This document shows positions 44,981 through 54,088 of a DNA stretch of 64,000 bases, in pieces. Within the stretch, counting starts at the first letter, position 1. Each line of letters opens with the position of its first letter. The position numbers and the translations under genes are program-made. Location of the stretch: positions 184,805 through 248,804 of the forward strand of contig LIQB01000005.1 of the NCBI GenBank assembly GCA_001411745.2, in the 5' to 3' direction. The notes beneath the pieces are model-generated. The model searched no databases, was not told the DNA's origin, and saw only the letters and a program-made list of their open reading frames with translations. This DNA comes from Psychrobacter glacincola. GTDB taxonomy: Bacteria; Pseudomonadota; Gammaproteobacteria; Pseudomonadales; Moraxellaceae.

Positions 44981-46549
44981 TTAATGACTCAATAGCACAT
45001 GCTTGCTTTTTTGATACGCAGACAAGCCGTCTACGCCCAGCTCACGACCGATACCGCTTTGCTTAAACCCGCCCCATCCTGACTCTGGCAGTACAATTTG
45101 TTGCTCATTGATCCAGATATGACCTGCTTGAATCTGTAGCGCCATCTCTACGGCCGCCGTTTCATCAGCGCTGACAATGGTTGCCGCTAACGCATACTTA
45201 CTATCGTTCGCCAAGCTAATCGCCTCTGCGTCGTCTTTGAAGGTTTTACTGACTAAGACCGGTCCAAAAACTTCCTCTGTCCATAATCGACTGGTCACTA
45301 GAACATTGGTATAAATGGTCGGCATCGCAAAATACCCTTGCCGATTTAAGACCTCACCACCTGTGAGACAAGTCAGGTTTTCGGCAGCAGCAATGTCGAA
45401 ATATTTTTTTACTTGATTCAGCTGCTGCTCACTAACCAGTGGACCCATTTGCGTGTCAGTGTCAAAGCCATCACCCATTTGCAAACTTTCTGTCTTAACT
45501 TTTAATGTGTCGAACAATGACTGAGCAATGCTTTCATGAACAAGCAGTCTTGAGGTGGCTGAACAGATCTGACCGGCATTGGTAAATATGCCACCGATGA
45601 TTAAATCACAAGCATGGTCGATATCAGCATCTGCACATACGACGATGGCTGACTTACCGCCCAGCTCTAGACTGATATCCTTGATACCTTTTGCCGCTTG
45701 GCTCATTACCTTTTCACCAACGGCATTGCTACCGGTAAAAGAAATTTTGTCGATTAATGGATGGCAGGTCATGGCAGCACCCACTTCGGCAGCACCCGGT
45801 AAAATATTAACGACTCCTTTCGGTAGTTTAATAGCAGACAATATATTGCCCAGCATCAACTCTGGCAATAATGTCACCTCGGAGGGCTTTAATAGCACCG
45901 TACAGCCTGCAGCCAATGCAGGAGCTAACTTCCAAGCAGTGGTCACCATTGGGAAATTCCACGGGACAATGAGGGCGCAAATACCAACAGGTGCATACGT
46001 TTTCAGTAAGCGTATGCCTGACTCGCTGGTGGATACCTCCGACCAAGTCGCTTGTGCTGTGATGAGATTGGCATAATAGCGATAGCAGGCAATGGCATCG
46101 CTCACGTCTATTTTTGCCTCTTCAATGGGCTTACCGTTATTTAACACAGACAATCCCACCAATTTGTCAAACTGCTGCTCCATCGTCTCGGCAATGGCAT
46201 TGAGATACGATGCGCGCTCGCTTACGGCGGTTTGCGACCAAGATGGGTACGCCGCAGAAGCCGCATTGACTGCCATTTCTGCCTGTGCCTTGGTACACAA
46301 TCGAGTGGTAGCGATGATTGTTCCCGAATTTGAATCATATAAATCATAACTTGAATCATATAAATCATAACTTGAATCATGATTCGAATCATAATTAGAA
46401 TCATAGCTATCAGCGTCAGCAGTATCGGTAGCAGGCGCTTCAATAGTCATCCATTTGCCATCTATATAGGCTGCATTTAACATCACTTCATTTTGAACCG
46501 TTTGGATGGCGCTTTCTCTCGTTAAACTGTTAGCATTCGTCATTTCCAT
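44981..46549 (-). CDS. NAD(P)-dependent aldehyde dehydrogenase (candidate 4-guanidinobutyraldehyde dehydrogenase)
   Basis: A 522-residue aldehyde dehydrogenase. The catalytic cysteine lies in NAGQICSATSRL (about residue 330), the general base in LELGGKSA (about 300), and the cofactor motifs are FTGSNAVGEKV and WNFPMVTTAWKLAPALAAG. It belongs to the betaine/aminoaldehyde group. Near residues 45-80 it carries an unusual Asp/Ser/Tyr-rich insert, encoded by tandem 21-bp repeats, absent from ordinary members. In this operon it would oxidise the 4-guanidinobutyraldehyde made by the AruI-like enzyme. ATG 46549 is preferred; the longer TTG at 46558 abuts AAGGTGA. Confidence 0.85.
   Translation of the reverse strand: MEMTNANSLTRESAIQTVQNEVMLNAAYIDGKWMTIEAPATDTADADSYDSNYDSNHDSSYDLYDSSYDLYDSNSGTIIATTRLCTKAQAEMAVNAASAAYPSWSQTAVSERASYLNAIAETMEQQFDKLVGLSVLNNGKPIEEAKIDVSDAIACYRYYANLITAQATWSEVSTSESGIRLLKTYAPVGICALIVPWNFPMVTTAWKLAPALAAGCTVLLKPSEVTLLPELMLGNILSAIKLPKGVVNILPGAAEVGAAMTCHPLIDKISFTGSNAVGEKVMSQAAKGIKDISLELGGKSAIVVCADADIDHACDLIIGGIFTNAGQICSATSRLLVHESIAQSLFDTLKVKTESLQMGDGFDTDTQMGPLVSEQQLNQVKKYFDIAAAENLTCLTGGEVLNRQGYFAMPTIYTNVLVTSRLWTEEVFGPVLVSKTFKDDAEAISLANDSKYALAATIVSADETAAVEMALQIQAGHIWINEQQIVLPESGWGGFKQSGIGRELGVDGLSAYQKSKHVLLSH
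46330..46371 (-). repeat. Two tandem 21-bp repeats within the aldehyde dehydrogenase gene
   Basis: TTGAATCATATAAATCATAA (plus C) occurs twice in exact tandem, with degenerate copies to about 46407. On the coding strand it reads as repeated DSSYDLY units. As 21 is a multiple of 3, changes in copy number keep the frame. Confidence 0.9.
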
Positions 46550-46637
46550 GATGGTCAATCACCTTATATGGTTTGATATAATTGTTGTTATACCTATTGT
46601 CTTTAATTGCATTTATAAGTGTTTCTATAAATCATTC

Positions 46638-46684
46638 GCTAAATAATCAGTTTATTCTTTAGTTAGATAAACCGATTATTTAGC
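46638..46684 (-). terminator. Stem-loop between yjiH-like and aldehyde dehydrogenase genes
   Basis: An 18-bp stem with one mismatch (GCTAAATAATCAGTTTAT / ATAAACCGATTATTTAGC) and an 11-nt loop, 45 bp after the yjiH-like stop. It may attenuate the operon before its last gene. Confidence 0.55.
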
Positions 46685-46728
46685 ACATTATCGTTATGCT
46701 AGAGGCTGGGTTGATATTGGCTACATAG

Positions 46729-48135
46729 CTAGTAAAGTAAATGCGCCACTGAAGTAATCACCACCAAACTGATCAGAGTACGAAGAATGAAAATCATAAA
46801 CAGCTCTAACACATTAAGCTTGATGTTTGATTTCAAAATCAGCGCGCCCACTTCAGACATATAAATAATCTGAGTAATAGAACATGCACCAACGATGAAT
46901 CTTGTCATCTCACTCTCAATACTTTTGCCGACCAAGGCTGGCAAATACATATCCGCAAAGCCCATAATCATCGCTGGAGCCGCCTCTGCTGCCTCTGGAA
47001 TCTGTAACAAATCAAGCAGCGGTACCAACGGTGTAGACAACCATTTAAACACAGGCGTGTACTCGGCTAAGCCCAGGCCAATCGTACCAATTGCGAAAAT
47101 CACGGGGATTAGCCCAAAATAGATATCGAATAAATTCTTTACACTACGTTTGAATACTTGACCCAGACTTGGCATTGAGTGCGCGCGCGTCACAGCACGA
47201 TTGACTGCCCATTGGTAGGTCGTGTACTGAGCAGGAATCCCTTCATCAAGCATACTTTTGCCAGAATGATAGGTATCAGGCTTTAAGGAAAGTGGCGGTA
47301 TACGCGGCATAATAATCGCAGCGATAAAGCCTGTTAAAGCAATGGTCAGATAAAAATAAACAAAGTTATCGTCCACGCCGATGGTTTTGGCGACGACATA
47401 AGTAAAAGCGATCGAAGTCACCGAAAAAGTCGTCGCGATAATCGCCGCTTCACGCTGGCTATAGTAGCTTTTATCATACTCCTGCATGGTCACCAGTAGA
47501 CCGATAGAAGCCGCGCCAAACCAAGAGGACATCGCATCTACCGCTGAGCGTCCTGGCAACTTAAACAGCTTGACAAATATTTTGCTCGCCAGTGTGCCCA
47601 AAAACTCCATCAAACCAAAATCTGTCAAAAACGGTAACGATAAAATGGCGAAGAAAAATAAAGGAATCAAAATCGGAATCAAATCTTCGAAAATGACGCC
47701 GCCTGTATTACGATTAATAATAAACTCAGGACCGACTTGCAGATAAATCATCCAGACAAACACCATCCCTAACAATCGGGCAGTGAGCCAAAACCAATCA
47801 ACATCGAAGAGTTTTTTGACTATAGCGTCTTCATGTAGGTTGGGCTTTAACACCTTCACAGCCAATGCCCCAAGAAAGGATGTCGTCACGATTGCCATTG
47901 CTACATAAACGACAGAACCACCCAACAAAGCTTGCAAAGCGTCCGTTAACACACCCAATAAAATCGTAACCTTTCCGTCCCATTGAAACGGTATTATAAA
48001 TAGTGCAATGCCCAATGCTGAAAACAATAAAAACTTCCACATTGACGCACGCCACTGCTCTCCTTGCGGCGTTTCTGAATCGACAACATCATTTCCTAAT
48101 ATCGGTTGCTGCGACTTATCGAGATAATTCGTCAT
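46729..48135 (-). CDS. YjiH family membrane protein, putative transporter
   Basis: A 468-residue polytopic membrane protein of the YjiH/nucleoside-recognition type, with about ten helices. Characteristic segments include SWFGAASIGLLVTMQEYDKSYY, FSVTSIAFTYVVAKT and PAMIMGFADMYLPALVGKS, giving two gate-like repeats. Its start overlaps the end of the dld gene by 20 bp, so translation is coupled. In an operon for guanidino compounds it is a plausible uptake carrier for arginine or a related compound, but this is inferred from position only. Confidence 0.8.
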   Translation of the reverse strand: MTNYLDKSQQPILGNDVVDSETPQGEQWRASMWKFLLFSALGIALFIIPFQWDGKVTILLGVLTDALQALLGGSVVYVAMAIVTTSFLGALAVKVLKPNLHEDAIVKKLFDVDWFWLTARLLGMVFVWMIYLQVGPEFIINRNTGGVIFEDLIPILIPLFFFAILSLPFLTDFGLMEFLGTLASKIFVKLFKLPGRSAVDAMSSWFGAASIGLLVTMQEYDKSYYSQREAAIIATTFSVTSIAFTYVVAKTIGVDDNFVYFYLTIALTGFIAAIIMPRIPPLSLKPDTYHSGKSMLDEGIPAQYTTYQWAVNRAVTRAHSMPSLGQVFKRSVKNLFDIYFGLIPVIFAIGTIGLGLAEYTPVFKWLSTPLVPLLDLLQIPEAAEAAPAMIMGFADMYLPALVGKSIESEMTRFIVGACSITQIIYMSEVGALILKSNIKLNVLELFMIFILRTLISLVVITSVAHLLY

Positions 48136-49933
48136 TTAATTCCTCCTTGATGGGCGACGATCGCCAATTTTTCCATTTTGCTGTCTGACCAATGCCTGGA
48201 TTTAGCGAATTGGTCGGATCTAGTTTTTTATAAAAAGTATGTAGTGCAGGTTTTGCGGTATAGACATGACCCACGTTGTGTTCAGCAGGGTACTCTATAC
48301 GGCGGCGATCATAAAACGCCAATAGCTCATTCTTGAATTTTTTTGCATCCACCTCGGGGTGTAGCAGATAATCTTGATGCATGACATGGCAAAAAAAATG
48401 TCCCAAATAAAAGGTTTTACTGACTTGCTTTTGTAAGTTAATAGGTAGCACTTCATTCCAATCTACGGCATTCCTTGGTAAGGCAATGTCGGTAGACAAC
48501 AGCTCGCCAAATCTTGTGTGGTTAAGATTGTGATAACGAAACATGGCAGCGGTTGCCGCACTACGAAACACCAATAATGCTTGGGATTCTGCTGCTGTAC
48601 AAAGATGTACGACGCCTTGATGCTGCTGCATATGAGACTGTAGAAATACTTGAGCGGCGGCAATATGACCATGACTGCCGCTATTATTGCCATTGATATT
48701 ATCATCGTCCGTATTATTGCCATCCGCGACTTTAATGATTAAATGATAACGATAGGAGCACGCCTGCTCAGCCAAAGAATTTGGTAATGACGGCGGCATG
48801 AAAACACCAGTCATTTGTAGCATCCGATCTGGTAAAGTCTGAGGCAGTCGCCATTTATTCAAATAATAGCCAATCTTGGCTTGTAACCGATACAACGCTC
48901 CTATTTTACTGGCTGGCAGTTTTCGCATACTCAAGCAAGTATCACGACCATAGCGCATGGTAATATCGTTGTAATTTTTGTGCATATATTCTGCCAAAAT
49001 AGGCAGGTTTAGCTCGCTTTTTAACCACTGTTGCCTGAGTGTGGTCAAAGTATTGGCGTCATTGGTCGAGATATAAAACGTTTGCTCTTGCGTCGGTTTG
49101 GCAAATGTCGCGACTCGAACCGCAAAGACGATGACTTTGCCTGCTGAACCAGAGGCTTCATATAATCCGTTAGGGTCATTATTAAATCTAGCAGGTGTGT
49201 CTGCCTCGCAATCACGCACCTTGTGTTGATAATGGTGGTTTGTACAGGACTTACTGTTGGCACTCTCTGTATTTTTATTGAACGTGCCAGTTTGTAAGTT
49301 TCTAAGCATCTCTTCTGGATCTGCACCTAAATCAATCCCTAAGTGATTGATTAATTCAAACTCACCGACAGCATTACGTCTGGCAAACAGCGCCATCTCG
49401 GTATACGCCGGACCGCGCTGTACCAACATACCGCCAGAACTGTTACAAATACCACCAATCACCGAAGCACCGACACAACTAGAGCCCAACACTGAATGCG
49501 GCTCACGTCCTAATGGCGCAAGCTGAGACTCTAACTGCTGAAGGCTAGCCGCTGGCAAGGCAACAAGCTCTGCTGCATCATTGAGCAGATGAACACCGCC
49601 CAATCGTTGCATAGAAATCACGACGACTGCTCGATCGTACTCTCCATACGGTGTCGAGCCTCCGGTCAACCCTGTGTTAGCAGCCTGTGCAATAATAATC
49701 ACATCAGCCGCCGCACAGAGATTAATGGCGCGCCATAGTGCCACAAGAGAGTCTGGTATCACAACTGCCGCGACAGCATCCGTGATAGAAGCAATCGCCC
49801 CTTGTGTATACGACTGCTGCTGGCTGGGTTTGGTTAATACATTGGTCGCGCCAACAACGGCGGATAAATCCGTTAATAAGCTTGCCAGCGAGGTGCTCAA
49901 GCGACCAGACGAGCGGTTAGCATGTGGCATCAT
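48116..49933 (-). CDS. dld: Quinone-dependent D-lactate dehydrogenase (Dld)
   Basis: A 605-residue flavoprotein. The FAD-binding 4 domain (about 15-240) shows IIAQAANTGLTGGSTPYGEYDR and PLGREPHSVLGSSCVGASVIGGICNSSGG, almost identical in pattern to E. coli Dld. The membrane-binding domain follows (TRFGELLSTDIALPRNAVDW, YLGHFFCHVMHQDYLLHPEVD), with a C-terminal DPTNSLNPGIGQT. It would oxidise D-lactate, or a similar D-2-hydroxy acid, to the 2-oxo acid and pass electrons to quinone. A low-complexity Asp/Asn insert lies near residues 405-420. Pyruvate formed here could serve as amino acceptor for arginine transamination, which would explain its place; this link is inference. Confidence 0.88.
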   Translation of the reverse strand: MMPHANRSSGRLSTSLASLLTDLSAVVGATNVLTKPSQQQSYTQGAIASITDAVAAVVIPDSLVALWRAINLCAAADVIIIAQAANTGLTGGSTPYGEYDRAVVVISMQRLGGVHLLNDAAELVALPAASLQQLESQLAPLGREPHSVLGSSCVGASVIGGICNSSGGMLVQRGPAYTEMALFARRNAVGEFELINHLGIDLGADPEEMLRNLQTGTFNKNTESANSKSCTNHHYQHKVRDCEADTPARFNNDPNGLYEASGSAGKVIVFAVRVATFAKPTQEQTFYISTNDANTLTTLRQQWLKSELNLPILAEYMHKNYNDITMRYGRDTCLSMRKLPASKIGALYRLQAKIGYYLNKWRLPQTLPDRMLQMTGVFMPPSLPNSLAEQACSYRYHLIIKVADGNNTDDDNINGNNSGSHGHIAAAQVFLQSHMQQHQGVVHLCTAAESQALLVFRSAATAAMFRYHNLNHTRFGELLSTDIALPRNAVDWNEVLPINLQKQVSKTFYLGHFFCHVMHQDYLLHPEVDAKKFKNELLAFYDRRRIEYPAEHNVGHVYTAKPALHTFYKKLDPTNSLNPGIGQTAKWKNWRSSPIKEELNDELSR

Positions 49934-49992
49934 AGACGTTCTTCCTTGAGCGACCAGCCTTTATTATGCTTAGTGTTGGTATAGTTGGTTCA

Positions 49993-50074
49993 ATATAATT
50001 TAGATACAAGGAAGGCGAGTGAAAGTACTACAAATAGTAGACTAAGCAAGCCTGACACCGTATCTGATTTATAT
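49993..50074. repeat. Palindromic MITE-like element between dld and aruI-like genes
   Basis: Imperfect 15-bp terminal inverted repeats (ATATAATTTAGATAC at 49993 and GTATCTGATTTATAT at 50060; 13 of 15 pair) flank a short core containing TACTACAAATAGTA, a small internal hairpin. It fills most of the 157-bp gap between two operon genes. The shape is that of a miniature dispersed element; I cannot count copies elsewhere. Confidence 0.5.
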
Positions 50075-50090
50075 AGGATTAAATATATTG

Positions 50091-51815
50091 TTAGCTAAAG
50101 CAGGTGAACGTTTTACCCATTTCAATCAAAAAGTCATCGGCTTCATCAACTTCATAAATGAAAGGCTGCTTGCCGTTGATATCCTTTTGCAAGGCGTCTA
50201 GTAGTTGCTGCTTATCGGTAATTCTGCGATAACCTGCACCAAATCCTGCTGCCAGCGGCTCAAAGTTTGGCGTCTTAATATTAACCCCGATTAGTGGCAA
50301 TCCACCCTCTTCCATATAACGACGAATTTCGCCATAGCCTTGGTTGTTCCACAGCAGCACAATCAATGGCAGCTCAAGCTCGGCGGCACAGATGAGTTCT
50401 GCGATGGTAAACTGAATACCGCCGTCGCCAATCAAGCTGACCACTGGATTGTTGGAAGCAATCATGGCACCAATGGCAGCAGGCAAACCATAACCTAACG
50501 TGCCAAACCCTGTTGACGAGTTAAACCATCGACGCGTCGCCAATGCCTCAAAACCAAGATTGCCGCTATAGACAGGCTGCGTTGAATCACCAACGAAGAT
50601 GACGTCTTTCACTTCATCTCGAATCAACTGAAGTAGCGCATTTTGCCCAGCAAAATCTGGTGTCATTCCTGCTAATAGTGCTTGTTTTGCCTCATTTACT
50701 CGTGATACCGCTTTATGATTTAACACCTGACCCTTTAAACGACTACATAGACCACTTACCGCCATTTGCGCATCGGACAATACTGCGATATCGGCTCTAA
50801 AAGGACGCTGTAATTGCTGGGCATCGCAGTCAATGCGAATCAACATACCGTTGATTTTAAACTCGCCATTAAAGAACACATCATAATCAGTCTCACCCAG
50901 CTCAGTACCAATCGCCAATACCCAATCAGCCTCAGCAATAACGGCGCGACCCGCCTCTAATGACTGATTGCTACCCAAACTTAATGGGTGGCTAGGTGGC
51001 AGCAAACCTTTGGCATTGATGGTCAAAAACGTCGGTGCATCGATAAGCTCTGCTAGGGTTTGCGCGTCATGATCGACATCGACGCAGCCACCACCATAAA
51101 GTATCACTGGATTTTTTGCCGCGTTTAGAGATTCAACGATCAAATCTAATTGCGCAGGATTGGGCAGCGGCCTCATTACTTGAGGTAACGTTAAACCATG
51201 TGCATCAGTCGATTTTTTTGCAAAGTTATTTAAATAATCAGAGGGCTTAGCGACATGGCTGGCATCGGCGGTAATCACATCAATGGGCAACTGGATATGC
51301 ACTGGCCCTGGACGTGCGCCATTAAATAATGCAAACGCTTCAGCGATGACCTTGGGTAACGATTCAGGCTGCCAAATAGTTTTGCTCATGAGTGCAACCT
51401 TACTGACCATGCCTTGCTGATCGTGCAATTCATGCAAGTGCCCTTCACCGCTGCCCGTATCTGCCACTTTATTAACACTAGAAATCACTAGCATCGGGAT
51501 GGAGTCAGCCAATGCTTGTGCCATAGCCGTCATGATGTTGGTCATACCGGGACCTGTAATAATAAAGCAAACCCCCACTTTACCAGACGCGCGGTAATAG
51601 CCATCAGCCATAAACCCCGCACCTTGTTCATGGCGCGGTGTCACGTGGCGAATGTTGGTATTCGGCAAACCACGATATAGCTCGACCGTATGCACACCCG
51701 GAATACCAAATACGGTCTCTACCCCATAATACTCTAGCCACTGTACGAGCAACTCACCACATGTCAGAGACGGAGTGGCGGGCGCTGAAGAAGATGTTTG
51801 AAGCGTTTGCGTCAT
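50091..51815 (-). CDS. aruI: ThDP-dependent 5-guanidino-2-oxopentanoate decarboxylase (AruI-like)
   Basis: A 574-residue thiamine-diphosphate enzyme. The PYR domain (about 18-190) has FGIPGVHTVELYRGLP and the ThDP-activating glutamate in RHEQGAGFMADGYYR; the ThDP/Mg site reads GDGGIQFTIAEL...LLWNNQGYG (GDG-x25-NN) near residue 460. The FGIPGVHTVELYRGL stretch is characteristic of arginine-pathway 2-ketoarginine decarboxylases (AruI) rather than acetolactate synthases. It would convert 2-ketoarginine to 4-guanidinobutyraldehyde and CO2. Neighbouring gbuA-like and aldehyde dehydrogenase genes complete the route to 4-aminobutyrate. The transaminase AruH is not in the window. Confidence 0.82.
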   Translation of the reverse strand: MTQTLQTSSSAPATPSLTCGELLVQWLEYYGVETVFGIPGVHTVELYRGLPNTNIRHVTPRHEQGAGFMADGYYRASGKVGVCFIITGPGMTNIMTAMAQALADSIPMLVISSVNKVADTGSGEGHLHELHDQQGMVSKVALMSKTIWQPESLPKVIAEAFALFNGARPGPVHIQLPIDVITADASHVAKPSDYLNNFAKKSTDAHGLTLPQVMRPLPNPAQLDLIVESLNAAKNPVILYGGGCVDVDHDAQTLAELIDAPTFLTINAKGLLPPSHPLSLGSNQSLEAGRAVIAEADWVLAIGTELGETDYDVFFNGEFKINGMLIRIDCDAQQLQRPFRADIAVLSDAQMAVSGLCSRLKGQVLNHKAVSRVNEAKQALLAGMTPDFAGQNALLQLIRDEVKDVIFVGDSTQPVYSGNLGFEALATRRWFNSSTGFGTLGYGLPAAIGAMIASNNPVVSLIGDGGIQFTIAELICAAELELPLIVLLWNNQGYGEIRRYMEEGGLPLIGVNIKTPNFEPLAAGFGAGYRRITDKQQLLDALQKDINGKQPFIYEVDEADDFLIEMGKTFTCFS

Positions 51816-51938
51816 GAGTTAATCATCCTAAAAAGTTCAATCGCGTTGAAATAAGTTGTTCAGTATCAAACCCAAGCTGCTCTTTAATCCCTTATAAAAA
51901 ACAGCTTGATAAAAGCAGTTTGCGATTACAAATCATTC

Positions 51939-52907
51939 TTAATATACTGCCTTTACCTTATCGTCATAGCGCACACCCGGTAAGATACATAGCATCTCAA
52001 ACAGTAAGTTTGCCGCCAATACTGAGGTGTTACCAAATGGATCATACGGCGGTGACACTTCTACTAAATCGCCACCTACCACATCAAGTCCGCGCATACC
52101 GCGAATGATTTCTATCGCTTGCGTTGAGGTTAAGCCACCGATTTCAGCAGTGCCCGTACCCGGTGCAAAAGCAGGATCAATTCCATCGATATCGAAACTT
52201 AAATAGACGGGGCCATCACCGAGCTTTTCGCGTACTTCTGCCATCAATGGCGTCAGCGACTTGTACCAGCATTCCTCGGCAGGGACAACACGAAAGCCTT
52301 GCTGGGTTGACCAATCAAACTCTTCGGCGCTATAGCCTGTACCACGTAAGCCAATCTGTACCACGCGGTTGCCATCGATTAAGTTCTCTTCGACAGCACG
52401 GCGGAACGGTGTACCATGAGCGATTTTTTCGCCAAACATCTCATCGTTGATATCTGCATGCGCATCAATATGCACCATGCCGACAGGGCCGTGTTTTTTG
52501 GCAAGCGCACGCAAGATAGGCAAGGCAATGGTATGATCGCCGCCCAACGTCAATGGGATAGCCCCATGATTCACGATTTTATCAGTATAGAATTTTTCGA
52601 TGATATCAATGCTTTTTAGCAAGTTGAAAGTATTGATAGGCACGTCGCCGATATCAGCAACTTGTAAAGACTCAAAAGGCGCTGCACGAGTGGCGACATT
52701 ATAGGGACGAATCATGCGTGATTCATCACGAATTTGTCGTGGACCCAATCGCGCACCGCTACGGTTTGACGCACCGATATCTAAAGGCACACCCACAAAC
52801 GCCACATCTAACCCTTCTGCATCAGCTTGAGTTGGCAAGCGCATCATAGAAGCAAAGCCGCCAAATCTTGGCATATCGTTGCCGCTTAATGGTTGATTGA
52901 ATTTCAT
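51939..52907 (-). CDS. gbuA: Guanidinobutyrase/agmatinase family ureohydrolase (GbuA-like)
   Basis: A 322-residue ureohydrolase. The binuclear manganese site is complete: GGDH (near 131), DAHADIND (near 152) and SFDIDGIDPAFAPGTG (near 240). The EECWYKSLTPLMAEVR and VEVSPPYDPFGNTSVLAANLLFEMLC segments match guanidinobutyrase/guanidinopropionase enzymes better than typical agmatinase. It would cut 4-guanidinobutyrate to 4-aminobutyrate and urea. AAGGATG precedes its ATG. It is the first gene of the leftward operon, facing the LysR regulator; substrate choice rests on family similarity and on the AruI-like neighbour. Confidence 0.85.
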   Translation of the reverse strand: MKFNQPLSGNDMPRFGGFASMMRLPTQADAEGLDVAFVGVPLDIGASNRSGARLGPRQIRDESRMIRPYNVATRAAPFESLQVADIGDVPINTFNLLKSIDIIEKFYTDKIVNHGAIPLTLGGDHTIALPILRALAKKHGPVGMVHIDAHADINDEMFGEKIAHGTPFRRAVEENLIDGNRVVQIGLRGTGYSAEEFDWSTQQGFRVVPAEECWYKSLTPLMAEVREKLGDGPVYLSFDIDGIDPAFAPGTGTAEIGGLTSTQAIEIIRGMRGLDVVGGDLVEVSPPYDPFGNTSVLAANLLFEMLCILPGVRYDDKVKAVY

Positions 52908-53140
52908 AAATCACATCCTTGTTTCAGTTTGTTTAAAATAGGCAATTTTTTATATGCTTTGACAATACCTAAATATTTGAAGTCAGACCATGGTAAAATT
53001 CAGAAGTAAACTTCTGGTTTTTCGTAGTAATTTAGATTTAACCGTTATTATCAGAAGTTTGATATAAATTTGATGTTAGAAAAGTGATGAATAGAAGATG
53101 CATTTTGATAGACATCAAAGGTACTGAGGAATAATGACCG

Positions 53141-54040
53141 ATGCTAGATGAATTGATAAAAATAGACATCAAAACCTTGCGTAGCTTTATGGCGATTGTA
53201 GAGTGTCAGGGCGTGACAGCTGCGCAGTCTCGCTTAAATGTGACGACCTCTGTCATTAGTGGTCATTTGACCCATTTAGAAGACCGCTTAGGTATGACGC
53301 TTTGTCATCGCGGACGCGCAGGTTTTAAGCTGACAGAAGATGGCGCAGCGGTTTATGAAGCCTGTTTGAGTTTTACTGAAGCAGTTGCCAGTTTTCAGCA
53401 TCAACTGCACTATATTCGCCAATTGGATTCGGTGCGTGGCGGTCATATCCGACTGTGTCTCATTGACCAGATGCCGACATTTTTTTATGATGCCTTGCGC
53501 CAATGCTTGGCTGCTAGCTATCGTGACAATCCCCTTATTCACTTTTCTATCGATGTGCAAAGCCCTGAAAGCATGCTAGAGAAGCTGCTAAGCAACGAGA
53601 GTGATATTGGTGTGGGATATTTTGGCAGTTTTCCGCCACTACTCACTTTTCAGCCAGCATTTATTGAAAAGCAGGTGGTCTGCTGTGGACGCGAGCATCG
53701 ATTGTTTTATGAATCAGAAGGGTTAACTTTTGAGGATTTGGAACAAAACTATCCATGGATAAAACGAGGCTATATTACCGATCTGAGCATCAACCATGTC
53801 CGCCCAAAAACCTTGAGTGCCACCACCTATCATATGGAGGCAACTGCGCAGCTCATTCTGGCGGGTCATCATGTTGGTTACTTGCCTAATGACTTAGCCA
53901 AGCGTTATGAAGAAATGGGACTGATGAAAATACTACTGCCCAATGAGGCCAGTTACGAGGTCAAGCATCATTGGGCTTATCGAGAAAACTTACACAAACA
54001 AGTCGCCGATTTTTTAAGTCAAATGACGCGTCTTTTGTGA
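53141..54040 (+). CDS. LysR family transcriptional regulator
   Basis: A 299-residue LysR regulator. The N-terminal winged helix is clear (LRSFMAIVECQGVTAAQSRL, then SVISGHLTHLEDRLGMTLCHR), and the effector domain starts near residue 95 (GGHIRLCLIDQMPTFF). It is transcribed away from the gbuA-like gene across a 233-bp region, the usual LysR layout for control of the divergent operon and itself. It probably senses an arginine-derived intermediate, by inference. Confidence 0.88.
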   Translation: MLDELIKIDIKTLRSFMAIVECQGVTAAQSRLNVTTSVISGHLTHLEDRLGMTLCHRGRAGFKLTEDGAAVYEACLSFTEAVASFQHQLHYIRQLDSVRGGHIRLCLIDQMPTFFYDALRQCLAASYRDNPLIHFSIDVQSPESMLEKLLSNESDIGVGYFGSFPPLLTFQPAFIEKQVVCCGREHRLFYESEGLTFEDLEQNYPWIKRGYITDLSINHVRPKTLSATTYHMEATAQLILAGHHVGYLPNDLAKRYEEMGLMKILLPNEASYEVKHHWAYRENLHKQVADFLSQMTRLL

Positions 54041-54054
54041 ATAATGACGGCAAA

Positions 54055-54078
54055 TAGCTACATAGCTACATAGCTACC
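54055..54078. repeat. Short tandem repeat TAGCTACA x3
   Basis: Three 8-bp copies (last base differs in the third) fill the 48-bp gap between the convergent LysR and antiporter genes. Confidence 0.7.
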
Positions 54079-54088
54079 CTGCTGTTAA

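Noticed and set aside
48116..49933. Reading the Dld homologue as a D-arginine dehydrogenase
   Set aside because: The domains and motifs follow D-lactate dehydrogenase (Dld) with its membrane-binding domain, not the DAO-like fold of D-arginine dehydrogenases.
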